From: Watersipora subatra
Lineage: Eukaryota > Bryozoa > Gymnolaemata > Cheilostomatida > Watersiporidae
Direction: 5' to 3'
Assembly: GCF_963576615.1 (NCBI RefSeq)
Contig: NC_088717.1
Coordinates: 56,499,526 to 56,563,525 of the forward strand
DNA: 64,000 nt
Positions 46,395-56,269 of the stretch are shown one piece after another; position 1 is the stretch's first letter, and each line of letters opens with the position of its first letter. Both the position numbers and the translations under genes were made by a program. The notes beneath the pieces are model-generated. The model was not told where the DNA came from, ran no database searches, and worked only from the letters and a program-made list of their open reading frames with translations.

Positions 46395-46715
46395 CTAAGG
46401 TGACTGACACTAGGTTTACTAACACTAGGGTGATTAATGCTAGGGCAGCTAACACTAGGGTGACTAGCACTAGGGTGACTAACGCTAGGGTGACTAACGC
46501 TAGGGTGACTCACGCTAGGTTGACTAACACTAGGATGACTAACACTAGGGTGACTAATGCTAGGGTGACTAACACTAGGATGATTAACACTAGGGTGACT
46601 AACACTAGGGTGACTAACACTAGGGTGACTAACACTAGGATGACTAACACTAGGGTGACTAATGCTAGGGTGACTAACACTAGGATGACTAACACTAGGG
46701 TGACTAATAGAGTTA
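46395..46715. repeat. 15-bp minisatellite in intron 6 (copy B)
   Basis: About 21 units of GGTGACTAACACTAG with AACGCTAG and AGGATGA variants. Copy A has a single related stretch (CACCTAACACTGCCC) at the homologous spot near 10110. Its long frames on both strands follow from the unit being 15 bases. Confidence 0.9.
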
Positions 46716-46891
46716 ATAGGAAAAACTTATGATTATCAATAGTAAATAAGTTTACATGTAGGAGATAATTTAATCTATTCCAGATTTGTGAGAATATGTC
46801 TATAGAGAAGATAAATCTTAAAGGTAACCATAAAAATCCCGTTTGTTGAAGTGCTTCCACAAACCGATGAGTTTTCTGTTATTGCGTGCAG

Positions 46892-47014
46892 TTGATGTGA
46901 ACACACAAATGCTGGCTACCCCTGACCACTACATAGTTATCACAACTCCTGTCGGACTCCTGGCTATCAAAGACCATGGAACATCGGGAGAGCAAGTATC
47001 TATTGGCTTATTTG
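46892..47014 (+). CDS. Copy B exon 7
   Basis: VDVNTQMLATPDHYIVITTP then VGLLAIKDHGTSGEQ; nine of 41 residues differ. Acceptor TTGCGTGCAG, donor TTATTTG|GTCAGT, phase 1. Confidence 0.7.
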
Positions 47015-47454
47015 GTCAGTATCTTCTTTTAGCTAGTCAACTGTTATCTGACTAAAGGTTCTCTGCTGTCAACAAGAACCTCTAGTACATGTTAAGAGTG
47101 TAACTGAGGTTTACACAGCTGTTTGAGAGGTTTACTAGAACGAATCACCAATCATCTTGTCTTACCTACTTTCTCTGTTTATATACATTCCAAATACATA
47201 TATTCTATAATACTATACATTTATGTTCTGCTATATGTATTCTATATATTCTAGTTCTGCTTATGATAAATTGCAATATAAATATATGTAGTATAATGTA
47301 TAATATAGAAAGTACTTAGCTGTTGGTTAATTATGACAGATCTGTTTCAAGCAAGCATAGGTCTGGTCGCATCAGATGATAGTTTGAGAAAAAAGTTATA
47401 TATAACTATATATGTTTATAGATATAAATATATAATTATATACGACTCGAAGCT

Positions 47455-48057
47455 TGTCATTATTTATTTGGATGTCTGTATGTCTAGTTCGTATAGCCAT
47501 TAAAATCTCAGAAAGAAAGGGTCACGGCGTGCTAGATTCGAACTCACGGAGATTGTAATCATAAGTTTCTAACCACACATTTTACCACTGAGCTACACAG
47601 TCCTTAGAACTCTATTGCTTTTATTTTATACCGTATAGCGTATACCCTTTTCTCGATTGCACATACCACATGACATATTAATTGATACATTGCGCCCACG
47701 CATTATGATGTTCCTGTTATAAAATATTTTGTGCCTAACTTTATGAAACTTGCTGCTTTTTCGTCCTCGCCATACTAGGGCAAATTTGTTTTCCATCATT
47801 TGATATCAACAATAATTTTTCTCGAAATTAAAACCTAACGATTGTTGTACCGATTAGGACAGAATAACAATAATCTTGATATGCTATTTTGCCACTAAAG
47901 CATTATCCATTATGGTAAAAATGGACTCGCAAACAGATGAGCGAAAAATCTTTAGTTAAAAGTTAGAATGGTAAATGTTGTATGTGTTAAACAAAAATAA
48001 ATTTTTTTGCCCAAATCCTTTTGATTACCCGAGGAATGCCAAACATTCAGATAGTAT
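47455..48057 (-). repeat. SINE-like element with good tRNA-like core
   Basis: On the minus strand GTGTAGCTCAGTGGTAAAAT is a near-consensus A box and GAGTTCGAATC a near-consensus B box (about 47535-47610), followed by a GAGATTTTAATGGCTATACG tail. The other end (48020-48057) has CATTCCTCGGGTAATC, a decayed form of the CCCGGG end. In intron 7 of copy B. Confidence 0.65.
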
Positions 48058-48154
48058 ATGCACATATATATGTATATATATGTATATGCATGTATATATA
48101 TATATGTACATACTGTATATACACACATACATGTATATATATATATACATATAT

Positions 48155-48163
48155 ATCTACTAT
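48155..48163. repeat. Left 9-bp target duplication of the palindromic MITE
   Basis: ATCTACTAT, identical to 53417-53425 beyond the palindrome. The LTR element now separates it from its MITE. Confidence 0.75.
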
Positions 48164-48164
48164 T

Positions 48165-48385
48165 TGTAAGGTAATACCACACGGGAATTACGATCTGTAT
48201 TTATGACATCACGGGCGGAGGAGATCAAGGACAAAGGAAGGAAGGGGATGTTTCCGGTGGAGGGAGATCGGCTGGAGAAAAGGGAGGACCGGAGGCTACG
48301 ACGAGAGCGGGACTATTCTGGGTGCGGTTCACGGAGGAGGAGCAACTGACGTACGCATAATCAAGTAAGATCATATAGCTTCATA
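48165..48385 (+). repeat. Left LTR
   Basis: Starts TGTAAGGTAATACC and ends GCTTCATA, 221 bp, matching 53063-53283 at all but about six positions, all transitions. Confidence 0.9.
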
Positions 48386-48403
48386 TGGTGTCAGAATATA
48401 TCG
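48386..48403 (+). other. Primer-binding site of the LTR element
   Basis: TGGTGTCAGAATATATCG directly follows the left LTR; TGG start as expected for priming by a tRNA 3' CCA end. The tRNA is not identified. Confidence 0.6.
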
Positions 48404-48711
48404 AACCTACAAGCGTAATCGTATAAAACGTTGCTGTTTGTGTGACAGTATTTTACAACGGCGAGCTCGACAAGGCACAGATTCTCTGGAAGCTGTTGCG
48501 TTGAGGCAAAGGATCGGATATTTGCTGAGATATCGCAGGAGAAGGCTTACTTTGTGTGGAGCAAAATTTTGCTACCCTGACTCTTAAAGACAATATAGTG
48601 AATTATACTGTCACTCTCATATATTTTGGCATTATCTAACTTGTTTCCTGTTAATCACGTTCCATAGTATCTTCTTGATTGTGGTGAGCTGCCAATAAAA
48701 CAGTATAGAGT

Positions 48712-49593
48712 ATGTCTGCTAGTGGAGAAACCAAGCCTGAAAAGTTCGTAAAGCCCTTGGATTTTTCCTCGGGCAACCTGGCTACCGCCTGGAAAGTTTT
48801 TAAAGAGCAGTTTAATATATATGTGATTGTGGAGAAACTACGAGAACTCACTGTAGACGAACAGATCGGCCACATGCTTATGGCCATGGGTAGTGACTCG
48901 GTACCAGTTTACAATCAGTTCACCTTCGTGCCATCTGACGAAAACAAAAAGAAAACACTGGCCAACTGCATCAAATTTTTTGATGCGTATTTTGAGCCTG
49001 TTAAAAATGTTATTTTTGAGCGCTCAGTGTTTAATAAGATGACTCAGCAACCTAGCCAATCTCTTCACCAGTTTATAGTTAAACTCCAAGTTCAGAGTGA
49101 GAATTGTGACTACGGCGATATGCGAGATGACTTGGTAAGGGATAGAATAGTGGTGGGGGTGCGTGACATCGAGCTTCGCAAGTACCTGATTGATGTGCCT
49201 GATCTCACACTCAGGTTATGCATTCAAAAGGCGAAGCAATATGTATCAAATCAGGAGCATGTAGCTGCGATGGCGTCTACGTCTGGGGCTCTGGGTCCCG
49301 GTAAAGAAGAGTATGCTGGGAATGTAGACTCGGTACAGCGATTTAAACCTAAATCGTCTAAACAAATGACTGACACTGAGGAAAACAGGAGCAGTAACGC
49401 AAAGGACCAGCCATGCTCAAAATGTGGAAAGTGGAAGCATTTTGGTGGTCGTTGCCCGGCAGAAAGGTCAAGCTGCAACAAATGCAAGAGAAAAGGTCAC
49501 TGGGCAAAAATGTGCAAAGGAGCCCAGCAAGTATCTGCACTGGAGGAAAATGACGATGGAGTAGATAGCTTGTTTTTAGGAAATTACCAATGA
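48712..49593 (+). CDS. gag of the Ty3-type element
   Basis: A 293-residue ORF. The N-terminal two thirds resemble retrotransposon capsid proteins (helical, with FNKMTQQPSQSLHQFIVKLQ). The C-terminus has two closely spaced zinc knuckles around residues 235-270 (CSKCGKWKHFGGRC and CNKCKRKGHWAKMC) that would bind RNA. Treated as part of the mobile element, not a host gene. Confidence 0.85.
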   Translation: MSASGETKPEKFVKPLDFSSGNLATAWKVFKEQFNIYVIVEKLRELTVDEQIGHMLMAMGSDSVPVYNQFTFVPSDENKKKTLANCIKFFDAYFEPVKNVIFERSVFNKMTQQPSQSLHQFIVKLQVQSENCDYGDMRDDLVRDRIVVGVRDIELRKYLIDVPDLTLRLCIQKAKQYVSNQEHVAAMASTSGALGPGKEEYAGNVDSVQRFKPKSSKQMTDTEENRSSNAKDQPCSKCGKWKHFGGRCPAERSSCNKCKRKGHWAKMCKGAQQVSALEENDDGVDSLFLGNYQ

Positions 49594-49668
49594 CTAAGCC
49601 GCATAAACTACATTGACACCATTGACACCATCTCGGAAACAGAAAATGCCTGGTACGTAGAGTTACAG

Positions 49669-52600
49669 ATGAACTCAAAAAATGTGAGATTTAAAGTAGA
49701 CTCGGGTGCTGCAGTTTTGGCTATTCCAGTTAGTGTCTGCGATGCTCTTGGGTTGAAACTGACACCTACTACTCGAGAATTGTTCGGCGCGGGAAACACT
49801 AAGCTTACAGTACCTGGAGCGGCTATCGTTGAACTATCTCATGAAGGAAGACGCCACAAAGAGAGGGTTTACGTTGTTGAAGGGCTTGCTAGTCCTCTGT
49901 TAGGCAAACCGGCGATCAAACAGCTGGGCATTCTCAAAGTGTCTAAAATCGCAGAAGGTTCGTCAGCAGGTTGGAAAGAGATGTTTCCGTCATTGTTCTC
50001 AGGCTTAGGTACCATGAAATCCAGAGTTCATATTCAGCTGAAAGATGAAAGAACTCCTTTTGCTCAGTCTACTCCTAGAAGAATAGCTGCAGCTTGGCGC
50101 CGGCCGTTACAAGAAGAGCTCCACCGAATGGAGAGGATCGGAGTTATCCAGAGGATAGAGGAGCCCACAGACTGGTGCGCTCCTTGTATAGTTGTGCCCA
50201 AAAAAGATGGGAAGATCAGAGTATGCATAGATTTTACCCGCCTGAATAAAGCAGTAAAAAGGGCTTACCACCCGCTTCCAGCCACTGATGAGACAATAGC
50301 CAGTCTGGGTAAGTCACGAGTGTTCTCGAAATTAGATGCAAACAGCGGGTATTGGCAGCTTCGGTTGGATGAAAGTTCGCAGAAACTGACTACTTTTATC
50401 ACACCGTTTGGTAGGTTTTTCTGCAAGCGTTTGCCGTTTGGCATTTCATCGGCTCCCGAAATATTCCAAAGGGAGATGCAGAAGGCTCTGGAGGGCATTG
50501 AAGGTGTGTTATGTCAAATGGATGACATCTTAACCCATACGGAAACTGAAGATGAACACGTCAGTAAAGTGAAAGAAGTGTTATCACGTCTGGCTTCTGC
50601 AGGCATTACTCTAAATGAAGAAAAGTGTGAGTTCTCTCGGACTCGTATCACCTTTTTGGGTCATGTAATAGACGAGTCAGGTATTCATGCAGATCCAGGA
50701 AAAGTATCAGCCATACAAGATTTCCCTATTCCTAAAAACAGGAAAGGCTTAAAGAGATTCCTTGGTATGGTCAATTATCTTGGTAAGTTTATGTCTACCC
50801 TAGCAGATGACACCATAAAGATGAGATCTCTCCTCAAGCTGAAGGATAACGATTGGTATTGGACAGCTGAAATGACCGAAGAGTTTGAGGTGCTGAAGCA
50901 AAATATCTCCTCTTTCCCGGTGCTAGTCCCATTTGATATGGAAGCCGAGACTTGGCTTTCCACCGACGCTTCCTCCTATGGTTTAGGAGCGGCGATTTTC
51001 CAGAAAACTGTTGATGGCTTCAAGCCTATAGCATTGGCGTCGCGGGCCCTTACGGACACAGAAAAGCGGTATGCCCAAATAGAAAAGGAGGCTCTGGCCA
51101 TGTGTTGGGCAGCAGAAAAGTTCTACTACTATTTAGCTGGCCGTGACTTCAAAATCGAAACAGACCACAAACCTCTGGTATCGATTATGGCGGAGAAAGA
51201 ACTGTTCAAACTCCCCATTCGTGTTCAGAGATTTCGTTTGCGCATGATGCGGTTTTCGTATGATGTCACATACATCCCTGGAGAGAAGTTGATAGTTGCT
51301 GATGCTTTGAGCAGAGCTCCAGCAGGAACAGAAAAAGTGTCAGAACCGGAGCCGTTACTCATTCAGGAAATGATGGAAGAGCTTCCGATATCTCGAACCA
51401 GAAGAGAGCTACTCGAAGTTGCCCTTTCAACAGACCCCACAGCCAATCAATTAATGAGGTATATTCAAGAGGGTTGGCCAAACTACCGTGATCTGCCTCA
51501 ATATCTGAAAAAGTACAATTCGTTCAAAGAGGAGTTGACTGTTGTGGGAGGATTGCTGTTTTATTACAACAGATTGTATATTCCCTTGAGTGAACGAGAG
51601 AGGGTCCTGCAGGACATTCACAGGGGGCATCTGGGGGAGAACCGCTGCCTCAGAAAAGCCCAGAGTACGATTTGGTGGCCAGGGATGTCTCAGGACATCA
51701 GAGAAATGGTTAAGCGCTGCAACACATGCATTCACTTTAGGAAAGTACCCACTGAGCCATTGATCCCTACTCCTCTCCCAGAGAGACCCTGGTGGCAGCT
51801 TGCAATGGACTTCTGCACCGTTGATGAAAGAGGTGATGAGCATTTGGTTATTAGTGACTACTATAGCCGGTTCATGATTGCTGAAAAGTTTCCCCGAGCC
51901 ACGGCTGCAGAGATGTGCAGAACTGTCAACAAGGTCATATGTACATTAGGAGTACCTCACATTATTGTAACAGACAACGGTCCACAGTTCATTTCTGAAA
52001 ACTTCGCTCAGCTAATGAAGAAATGGGACATTATTCATCGAACCAGTTCCCCTAGAAACCCCCAAGCAAATGGTCATGCAGAGAGAGTGGTGCAAACATT
52101 CAAGAAGCTTGTGGCAAAAAACGTTGAGATTGAATCTGCTGTTATGTGCTATAATGACAGTCCTTTGCAGAATGGCTATACCCCTGCCCAGCTGCTCATG
52201 GGAAGAGGGTTGAATTCAATGGGATATCTCGTCAACAGTCCAGTAGATGTAAAGAAGTTTCGCGCTTATGAAGCTGACTACAGAGGTAGGCAGGCTCATA
52301 TTTTCAATCAACGGCACAGGGTGGTTGAACGGGACCAAGTGCCTGACGGAACTCGGGTGGTTCTCAACGATCCCTCAGCCAAACCATTGAGAGCTGTTGT
52401 GATGGCGTCCTCTGGCAGAGAAGTTGCGCTGAAGACTGACAATAGAGCCATGCTGCGCAGGAACAGAAAACTAGTGCAAGTTGATAAACCTATTGAGTCG
52501 TCCCCATCTGATGAGAAATGTATATCAAGAGAAGATAGCGCTCATCCTACACCGAACACTAGAAGTGAAGCGAGCACCAGTCAGGTAACCATGGTACCTA

Positions 52601-52914
52601 GGAGAGAGAACTCGACAGATACCGGACCTCGGCAGGCGCCTGTGCCAAATGCACCTGCTTCCGAACCTCTGCAGTTACAGACTCCTCAAGTGAATAGGAC
52701 CATTGAGCGGTCACCTCCCTCGAAAAGCGGTTGTTCTTCGCAGGCACCGACTGCGGCTCCCACTAGGAAGTGCAAAGAGAGTAAGGGATCAACCAATCTC
52801 AGTCTTCAGTCTCAGCCAGCACTCATCCCCTCTAATACTCATCGTCAGGGTGTACAGACCCATCAGACACGGGCCGGGAGAGTTGTAAAACCTCCAGATA
52901 AACTCAACCTGTAA
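49669..52914 (+). CDS. pol of the Ty3-type element
   Basis: A 1081-residue ORF with, in order, an aspartic protease (VDSGAAV near residue 8), reverse transcriptase (CQMDDILTHT near 283), RNase H (LSTDASSYGLGAAIF near 425), a zinc-binding integrase N-terminus (HLGENRCLRK and CNTCIHF) and the DDE integrase core (FCTVDERGDEH, VTDNGPQF). A basic, proline- and serine-rich tail follows. The domain order is that of Ty3-type elements. Confidence 0.9.
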   Translation: MNSKNVRFKVDSGAAVLAIPVSVCDALGLKLTPTTRELFGAGNTKLTVPGAAIVELSHEGRRHKERVYVVEGLASPLLGKPAIKQLGILKVSKIAEGSSAGWKEMFPSLFSGLGTMKSRVHIQLKDERTPFAQSTPRRIAAAWRRPLQEELHRMERIGVIQRIEEPTDWCAPCIVVPKKDGKIRVCIDFTRLNKAVKRAYHPLPATDETIASLGKSRVFSKLDANSGYWQLRLDESSQKLTTFITPFGRFFCKRLPFGISSAPEIFQREMQKALEGIEGVLCQMDDILTHTETEDEHVSKVKEVLSRLASAGITLNEEKCEFSRTRITFLGHVIDESGIHADPGKVSAIQDFPIPKNRKGLKRFLGMVNYLGKFMSTLADDTIKMRSLLKLKDNDWYWTAEMTEEFEVLKQNISSFPVLVPFDMEAETWLSTDASSYGLGAAIFQKTVDGFKPIALASRALTDTEKRYAQIEKEALAMCWAAEKFYYYLAGRDFKIETDHKPLVSIMAEKELFKLPIRVQRFRLRMMRFSYDVTYIPGEKLIVADALSRAPAGTEKVSEPEPLLIQEMMEELPISRTRRELLEVALSTDPTANQLMRYIQEGWPNYRDLPQYLKKYNSFKEELTVVGGLLFYYNRLYIPLSERERVLQDIHRGHLGENRCLRKAQSTIWWPGMSQDIREMVKRCNTCIHFRKVPTEPLIPTPLPERPWWQLAMDFCTVDERGDEHLVISDYYSRFMIAEKFPRATAAEMCRTVNKVICTLGVPHIIVTDNGPQFISENFAQLMKKWDIIHRTSSPRNPQANGHAERVVQTFKKLVAKNVEIESAVMCYNDSPLQNGYTPAQLLMGRGLNSMGYLVNSPVDVKKFRAYEADYRGRQAHIFNQRHRVVERDQVPDGTRVVLNDPSAKPLRAVVMASSGREVALKTDNRAMLRRNRKLVQVDKPIESSPSDEKCISREDSAHPTPNTRSEASTSQVTMVPRRENSTDTGPRQAPVPNAPASEPLQLQTPQVNRTIERSPPSKSGCSSQAPTAAPTRKCKESKGSTNLSLQSQPALIPSNTHRQGVQTHQTRAGRVVKPPDKLNL

Positions 52915-53052
52915 TGGGTTATTCTTTGTTTTGTAAATATTGTCTGTCTTTATACTCACTGACTTTCATGTGGCTAACATTGTTATTCTACTAATTTCGA
53001 GTTTTGTTCCCTCCATGATGCGGCGACGTCTTTAAAGATTTGCATAAATCTT

Positions 53053-53062
53053 GAGGGGAAGG
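53053..53062 (+). other. Polypurine tract of the LTR element
   Basis: GAGGGGAAGG immediately before the right LTR. Confidence 0.75.
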
Positions 53063-53283
53063 TGTAAGGTAATACCGCACGGGAATTATGATCTGTATTT
53101 ACGACATCACGGGCGGAGGAGATCAAGGACAAAGGAAGGAAGGGGATGTTTCCGGTGGAGGGAGATCGGCTGGAGAAAAGAGAGGACCGGAGGCTACGAT
53201 GAGAGCGGGACTATTCTGGGCGCGGTTCACGGAGGAGGAGCAACTGACGTACGCATAATCAAGTAAGATCATATAGCTTCATA
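53063..53283 (+). repeat. Right LTR
   Basis: Partner of 48165-48385, followed by CTATT at 53284-53288. Confidence 0.9.
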
Positions 53284-53287
53284 CTAT

Positions 53288-53416
53288 TAGCCTGTCTTGA
53301 CAAGCTGTTGTTTTTGCGTAGTTGTCCCCCCGTCGAGCGGCGAGCAACAACAATTGTTGCTCGCCGCTCGATGGGGGGACAACTACGCAAAAACAACAAC
53401 TTGTCAAGACAGGCTA
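53288..53416. mobile_element. Palindromic MITE, 129 bp
   Basis: Starts TAGCCTGTCTTGACAAG and ends with its complement. The two arms of about 63 bases pair over their whole length with two mismatches, meeting at CAACAATTGTTG. Nine-base duplications ATCTACTAT lie at 53417-53425 and, beyond the LTR insertion, at 48155-48163. A 9-bp duplication and fold-back shape suggest a Mutator-type (MULE) MITE; the family is inferred. Confidence 0.8.
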
Positions 53417-53418
53417 AT

Positions 53419-54330
53419 CTACTATATAAACGGCAATCGTTGTGTATCTGTCTGTCCACTTTATAGAGTACCGTACTTTTCGGACTATTAGCCGCTACTT
53501 TTATATAAGGGCGTGTCTATTCTGTGGTTTTTTTTCACCGCTAGGGCGCATTAACGGGAATCTCCGCTTAGTACACGCCTCTATTATAATACGCAACCTA
53601 CTATTCATCGTAGGGATGGACGATAAATACTGATATGCTAATAGTATGAGTTGTCTTCTCGATATATTGAGTCACCGATAACTCCCAAATATGAGCAGTA
53701 TAAATAAATTATATGGCGGTCTTTTTTTCGATTCGATCGTACGAAGCAAACTTAATTAATATGAGTAAGTAGTTAAATTAAATTAATATAAATATTAGTA
53801 GTGAATTGAATAAAATTTACTGCTCTTCAAATAAATTATTGAGTAGTAAATTACATCTAATTAATATTTACTGCCAACGTGTACCGGGAAGGTCATGTGA
53901 AGGTTGTTTCTTGCAACCACTAGAAAAACGCTGTTCTCTATATAGCAGATAGTTGAAATCGTAATATCGTAATTTCGTAATATGGACTATTAGCTGCTAC
54001 TTTTCTCTGACGATTTGAGCCAAGCGGCTTATATAAAGGAGTGGCGATTCTGTTGTTTTTCTTTCGCCGCTCGGGCGCATTAACCGAAATCCCCGGTTAG
54101 CACGCTTTTTAAACGGCAAATTTTCTGCCGTGTTAAAAAGCACCTTTCCTGAGTTCTGCGGCCTATAAAAAGGTGTCTATACAGCTATACAAGTGTACTA
54201 TTCATTAAATAAAATAAATTAACGAGTAGTTATTTACATGCAATTAATATTTACTGCCAACGTGTACCGAGAAGGTCACGTAAACGTTTGTTTCTTGGAG
54301 CCACTGGAAAAACGCATTTCTCACCTACTA
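53419..54330. repeat. Two copies of a 400-500 bp unit; possible Helitron-like start
   Basis: Blocks GGACTATTAGCCGCTACTTT, GGGCGCATTAACGGGAATC and TACTGCCAACGTGTACCG occur at 53490-53940 and again, modified, at 53983-54330. The left edge, TCTACTATATAAACGGCAAT then GTGTATCTGTCTGTC, resembles the 5' ends (TC start) of some Helitron-like elements; this is recalled, not proved. No frame. Confidence 0.45.
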
Positions 54331-54619
54331 AATTTCCACATCAAAAAGGTAAGTGTTTCTTATACGATGTTATATTGTCTATGAATTGCCACATCTCCAC
54401 TACTTAATAACGTTGGATTTGCCGCTGTTCGTGATAGTGGGTCATGTTCATTTCCTTCAGCAGCCGAGTTACTAATTTTCTTCCAGCTACGAGTAGGCCT
54501 ACTGTAACTTACTATATCAGAACTTTCACGAGTACTCCGAGGGTTGCGATATGCTATTGTGAAAAGAAAGAGAGCAGCTGCTATCGACTTACTGTCACCC
54601 TGCATCAGCCACATAGCCT
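54331..54619. other. No gene seen
   Basis: Intron 7 of copy B between two repeats; no exon or family recognised. Confidence 0.35.
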
Positions 54620-54791
54620 ACCTGCCAACTCTCACGCATTGGGCGTGAGACTCACGCAATCACCCCAAAGAAAAAATGAAAATGCGTGAGATTTTTACCC
54701 CAATTTCCACAATTTTATATATACTGTCATTGATACATCAATTGCCCCAAAACCAAATCTCACGCATTGCCCCACTCTTGGGTTGGCAGGT
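54620..54791. mobile_element. MITE-like element, about 172 bp
   Basis: Ends ACCTGCCAAC and GTTGGCAGGT are inverted. The inside carries several CTCACGCATTG/TGCGTGAG motifs in both orientations. No target duplication is obvious. Such ACCTGCCAAC...TCTCACGC repeats are familiar from other animal genomes, family name uncertain. Confidence 0.55.
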
Positions 54792-54909
54792 CTGATCAGC
54801 CATGACCAGCTATACGTCGCCTGCTCAGAAGTAGGCACACGCCGAAAACTGTTTCTTCATACGCCCGACAGAAAAACCAAAAATGTTGTCTATCCGCATG
54901 TGTTGCGTT

Positions 54910-55445
54910 GAACTAAGGGAGAGAGAGAGGGAGAGAGAGGGAGAGAAGGGGAGAGAGAGGGAGAGGGGGGGGGAGAGAGAGAGGGAGAGAAAGAGGGGGA
55001 GAGGGAGAGGGAGGGGAGAGAGGGAAAGAGAGTGAGAGAAGGGGAGAGAGAGGAGAGGGGGGGGAGAGAGAGAGAGAGGGAGAGAAAGGGAGAGCGAGGA
55101 GGAGAGGGGGGAGAGAGGGAGAGGGGGGAGAGGGAGAGAGAGAGGGAGGGAGAGGGGAGAGAGAGAAGGGGAGAGCGAGGAGGAGAGGGGGGGGAGAGAG
55201 AGAGAGGGAGAGAGAGGGAGAGAGAGAGAGAGAGGGAGAAGAGGGAGGGAGAGAGAGGGGGGAGAGAGAGAGAGGGAGGGGGAGAGAGAGGGAGAGAGAG
55301 GAGGAGAGGGGGGGGAGAGAGAGAGAGAGGGAGAGAGAGGGGAGAGGGGGGAGAGAGAGGGGAGAGAGGGAGAGGGGGGGGGGGGGGGGGGAGAGAGGGG
55401 AGAGAGGGAGAGAGGGGAAAGAGGGAGAGATGGAGAGAGGGAGAT
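54910..55445. repeat. GA-rich microsatellite, 530 bp
   Basis: Purine-only GAGAGGGAGAG sequence on the plus strand. Frames of over 200 codons in it are artefacts. Potential triplex-forming (mirror-repeat) DNA. Confidence 0.95.
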
Positions 55446-55539
55446 GTAACTGCATATTTGGAGTTGTTTTACAATATGAAAGCCAACTCTCAATAAACCT
55501 TATGCTGCCCGTGAATCTGTTACTGTAGGCGGGTAATGC

Positions 55540-56099
55540 AGCTAGTATATATATATATAATATATATATATATACGGCCACGCCAAGCAATCAGATAGCA
55601 TATACATATAGATATATATATGTATATATATATGTACATACTAGATATACTGTATATATATATATATATGTACATACTATATATTCTGTATATATATGCT
55701 GTATATATATATATATTTGTACATACTATATATACTGTATATATATATGTACATACTATATATATATATGTATATATATATACTGTATATATATATATGT
55801 ACATACTATATATACTGTATATATATGTACATACTATATATACTGTATATATATGTACATACTATATATACTGTATATATATGTACATACTATATATACT
55901 GTATATATATATATCTACATTAACAGAACACATATATATCAACAAAACAAAATTTAATTTATTTGAACTGCACAAAAAGCCCTTTTTTCATGATATGAAG
56001 TTTAATAGTTAGAATGGTAAATGTTGTATGTGTTGAATAAAAATATATTTGTTGTTCAAATCCTTTTTTATTACCTGGGCATTCAGATAGTGTATACAT

Positions 56100-56197
<98 letters not shown>

Positions 56198-56265
56198 CCA
56201 TATGTATATATATATATATATAACCATATGTATATATATATACATATATATATATATAAAATTGT
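55540..56265. repeat. TA-rich microsatellites with a SINE-like family end
   Basis: TATATGTACATACTATATAT and TATATACTGTA units at 55600-55915, then a piece of the SINE-like family (55940-56090: ATGATATGAAGTTTAATAGT, TTACCTGGGCATTCAGATAG), then almost pure (TA)n to 56265. Confidence 0.85.
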
Positions 56266-56269
56266 TTCC

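Larger units (their letters stand above)
48165..53283 (+). mobile_element. Ty3-type LTR retrotransposon, looks whole, 5.1 kb
   Basis: LTRs of 221 bp at both ends, flanked by the 5-bp duplication CTATT (48160-48164 and 53284-53288). A primer-binding site abuts the left LTR and a purine tract the right one. A gag ORF (48712-49593) and a pol ORF (49669-52914) are long and open; there is no envelope gene. The RT and integrase style fits the Mag / K02A2.6-like group of Ty3 elements. About six LTR differences by eye suggest a fairly recent but not brand-new insertion. It lies in intron 7 of copy B, in the sense orientation of the host gene, and is absent from copy A. Confidence 0.9.

Noticed and set aside
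47535-47610. Functional tRNA gene
   Set aside because: A and B boxes are good, but the acceptor and anticodon stems do not pair and the sequence is embedded in a repeated SINE-like unit. The other tRNA-like cores (7226, 14790, 37975, 41690, 60992) fail in the same way.
47952-48206. Tyrosine/isoleucine-rich frames in TATATA sequence
   Set aside because: Translated (TA)n and (CATA)n microsatellite. The same applies to frames at 55520-56273 and 61005-61378.
54825-55590. Serine/proline- and arginine/glutamate-rich frames of over 150-220 codons
   Set aside because: Lie wholly in the GA-rich microsatellite.
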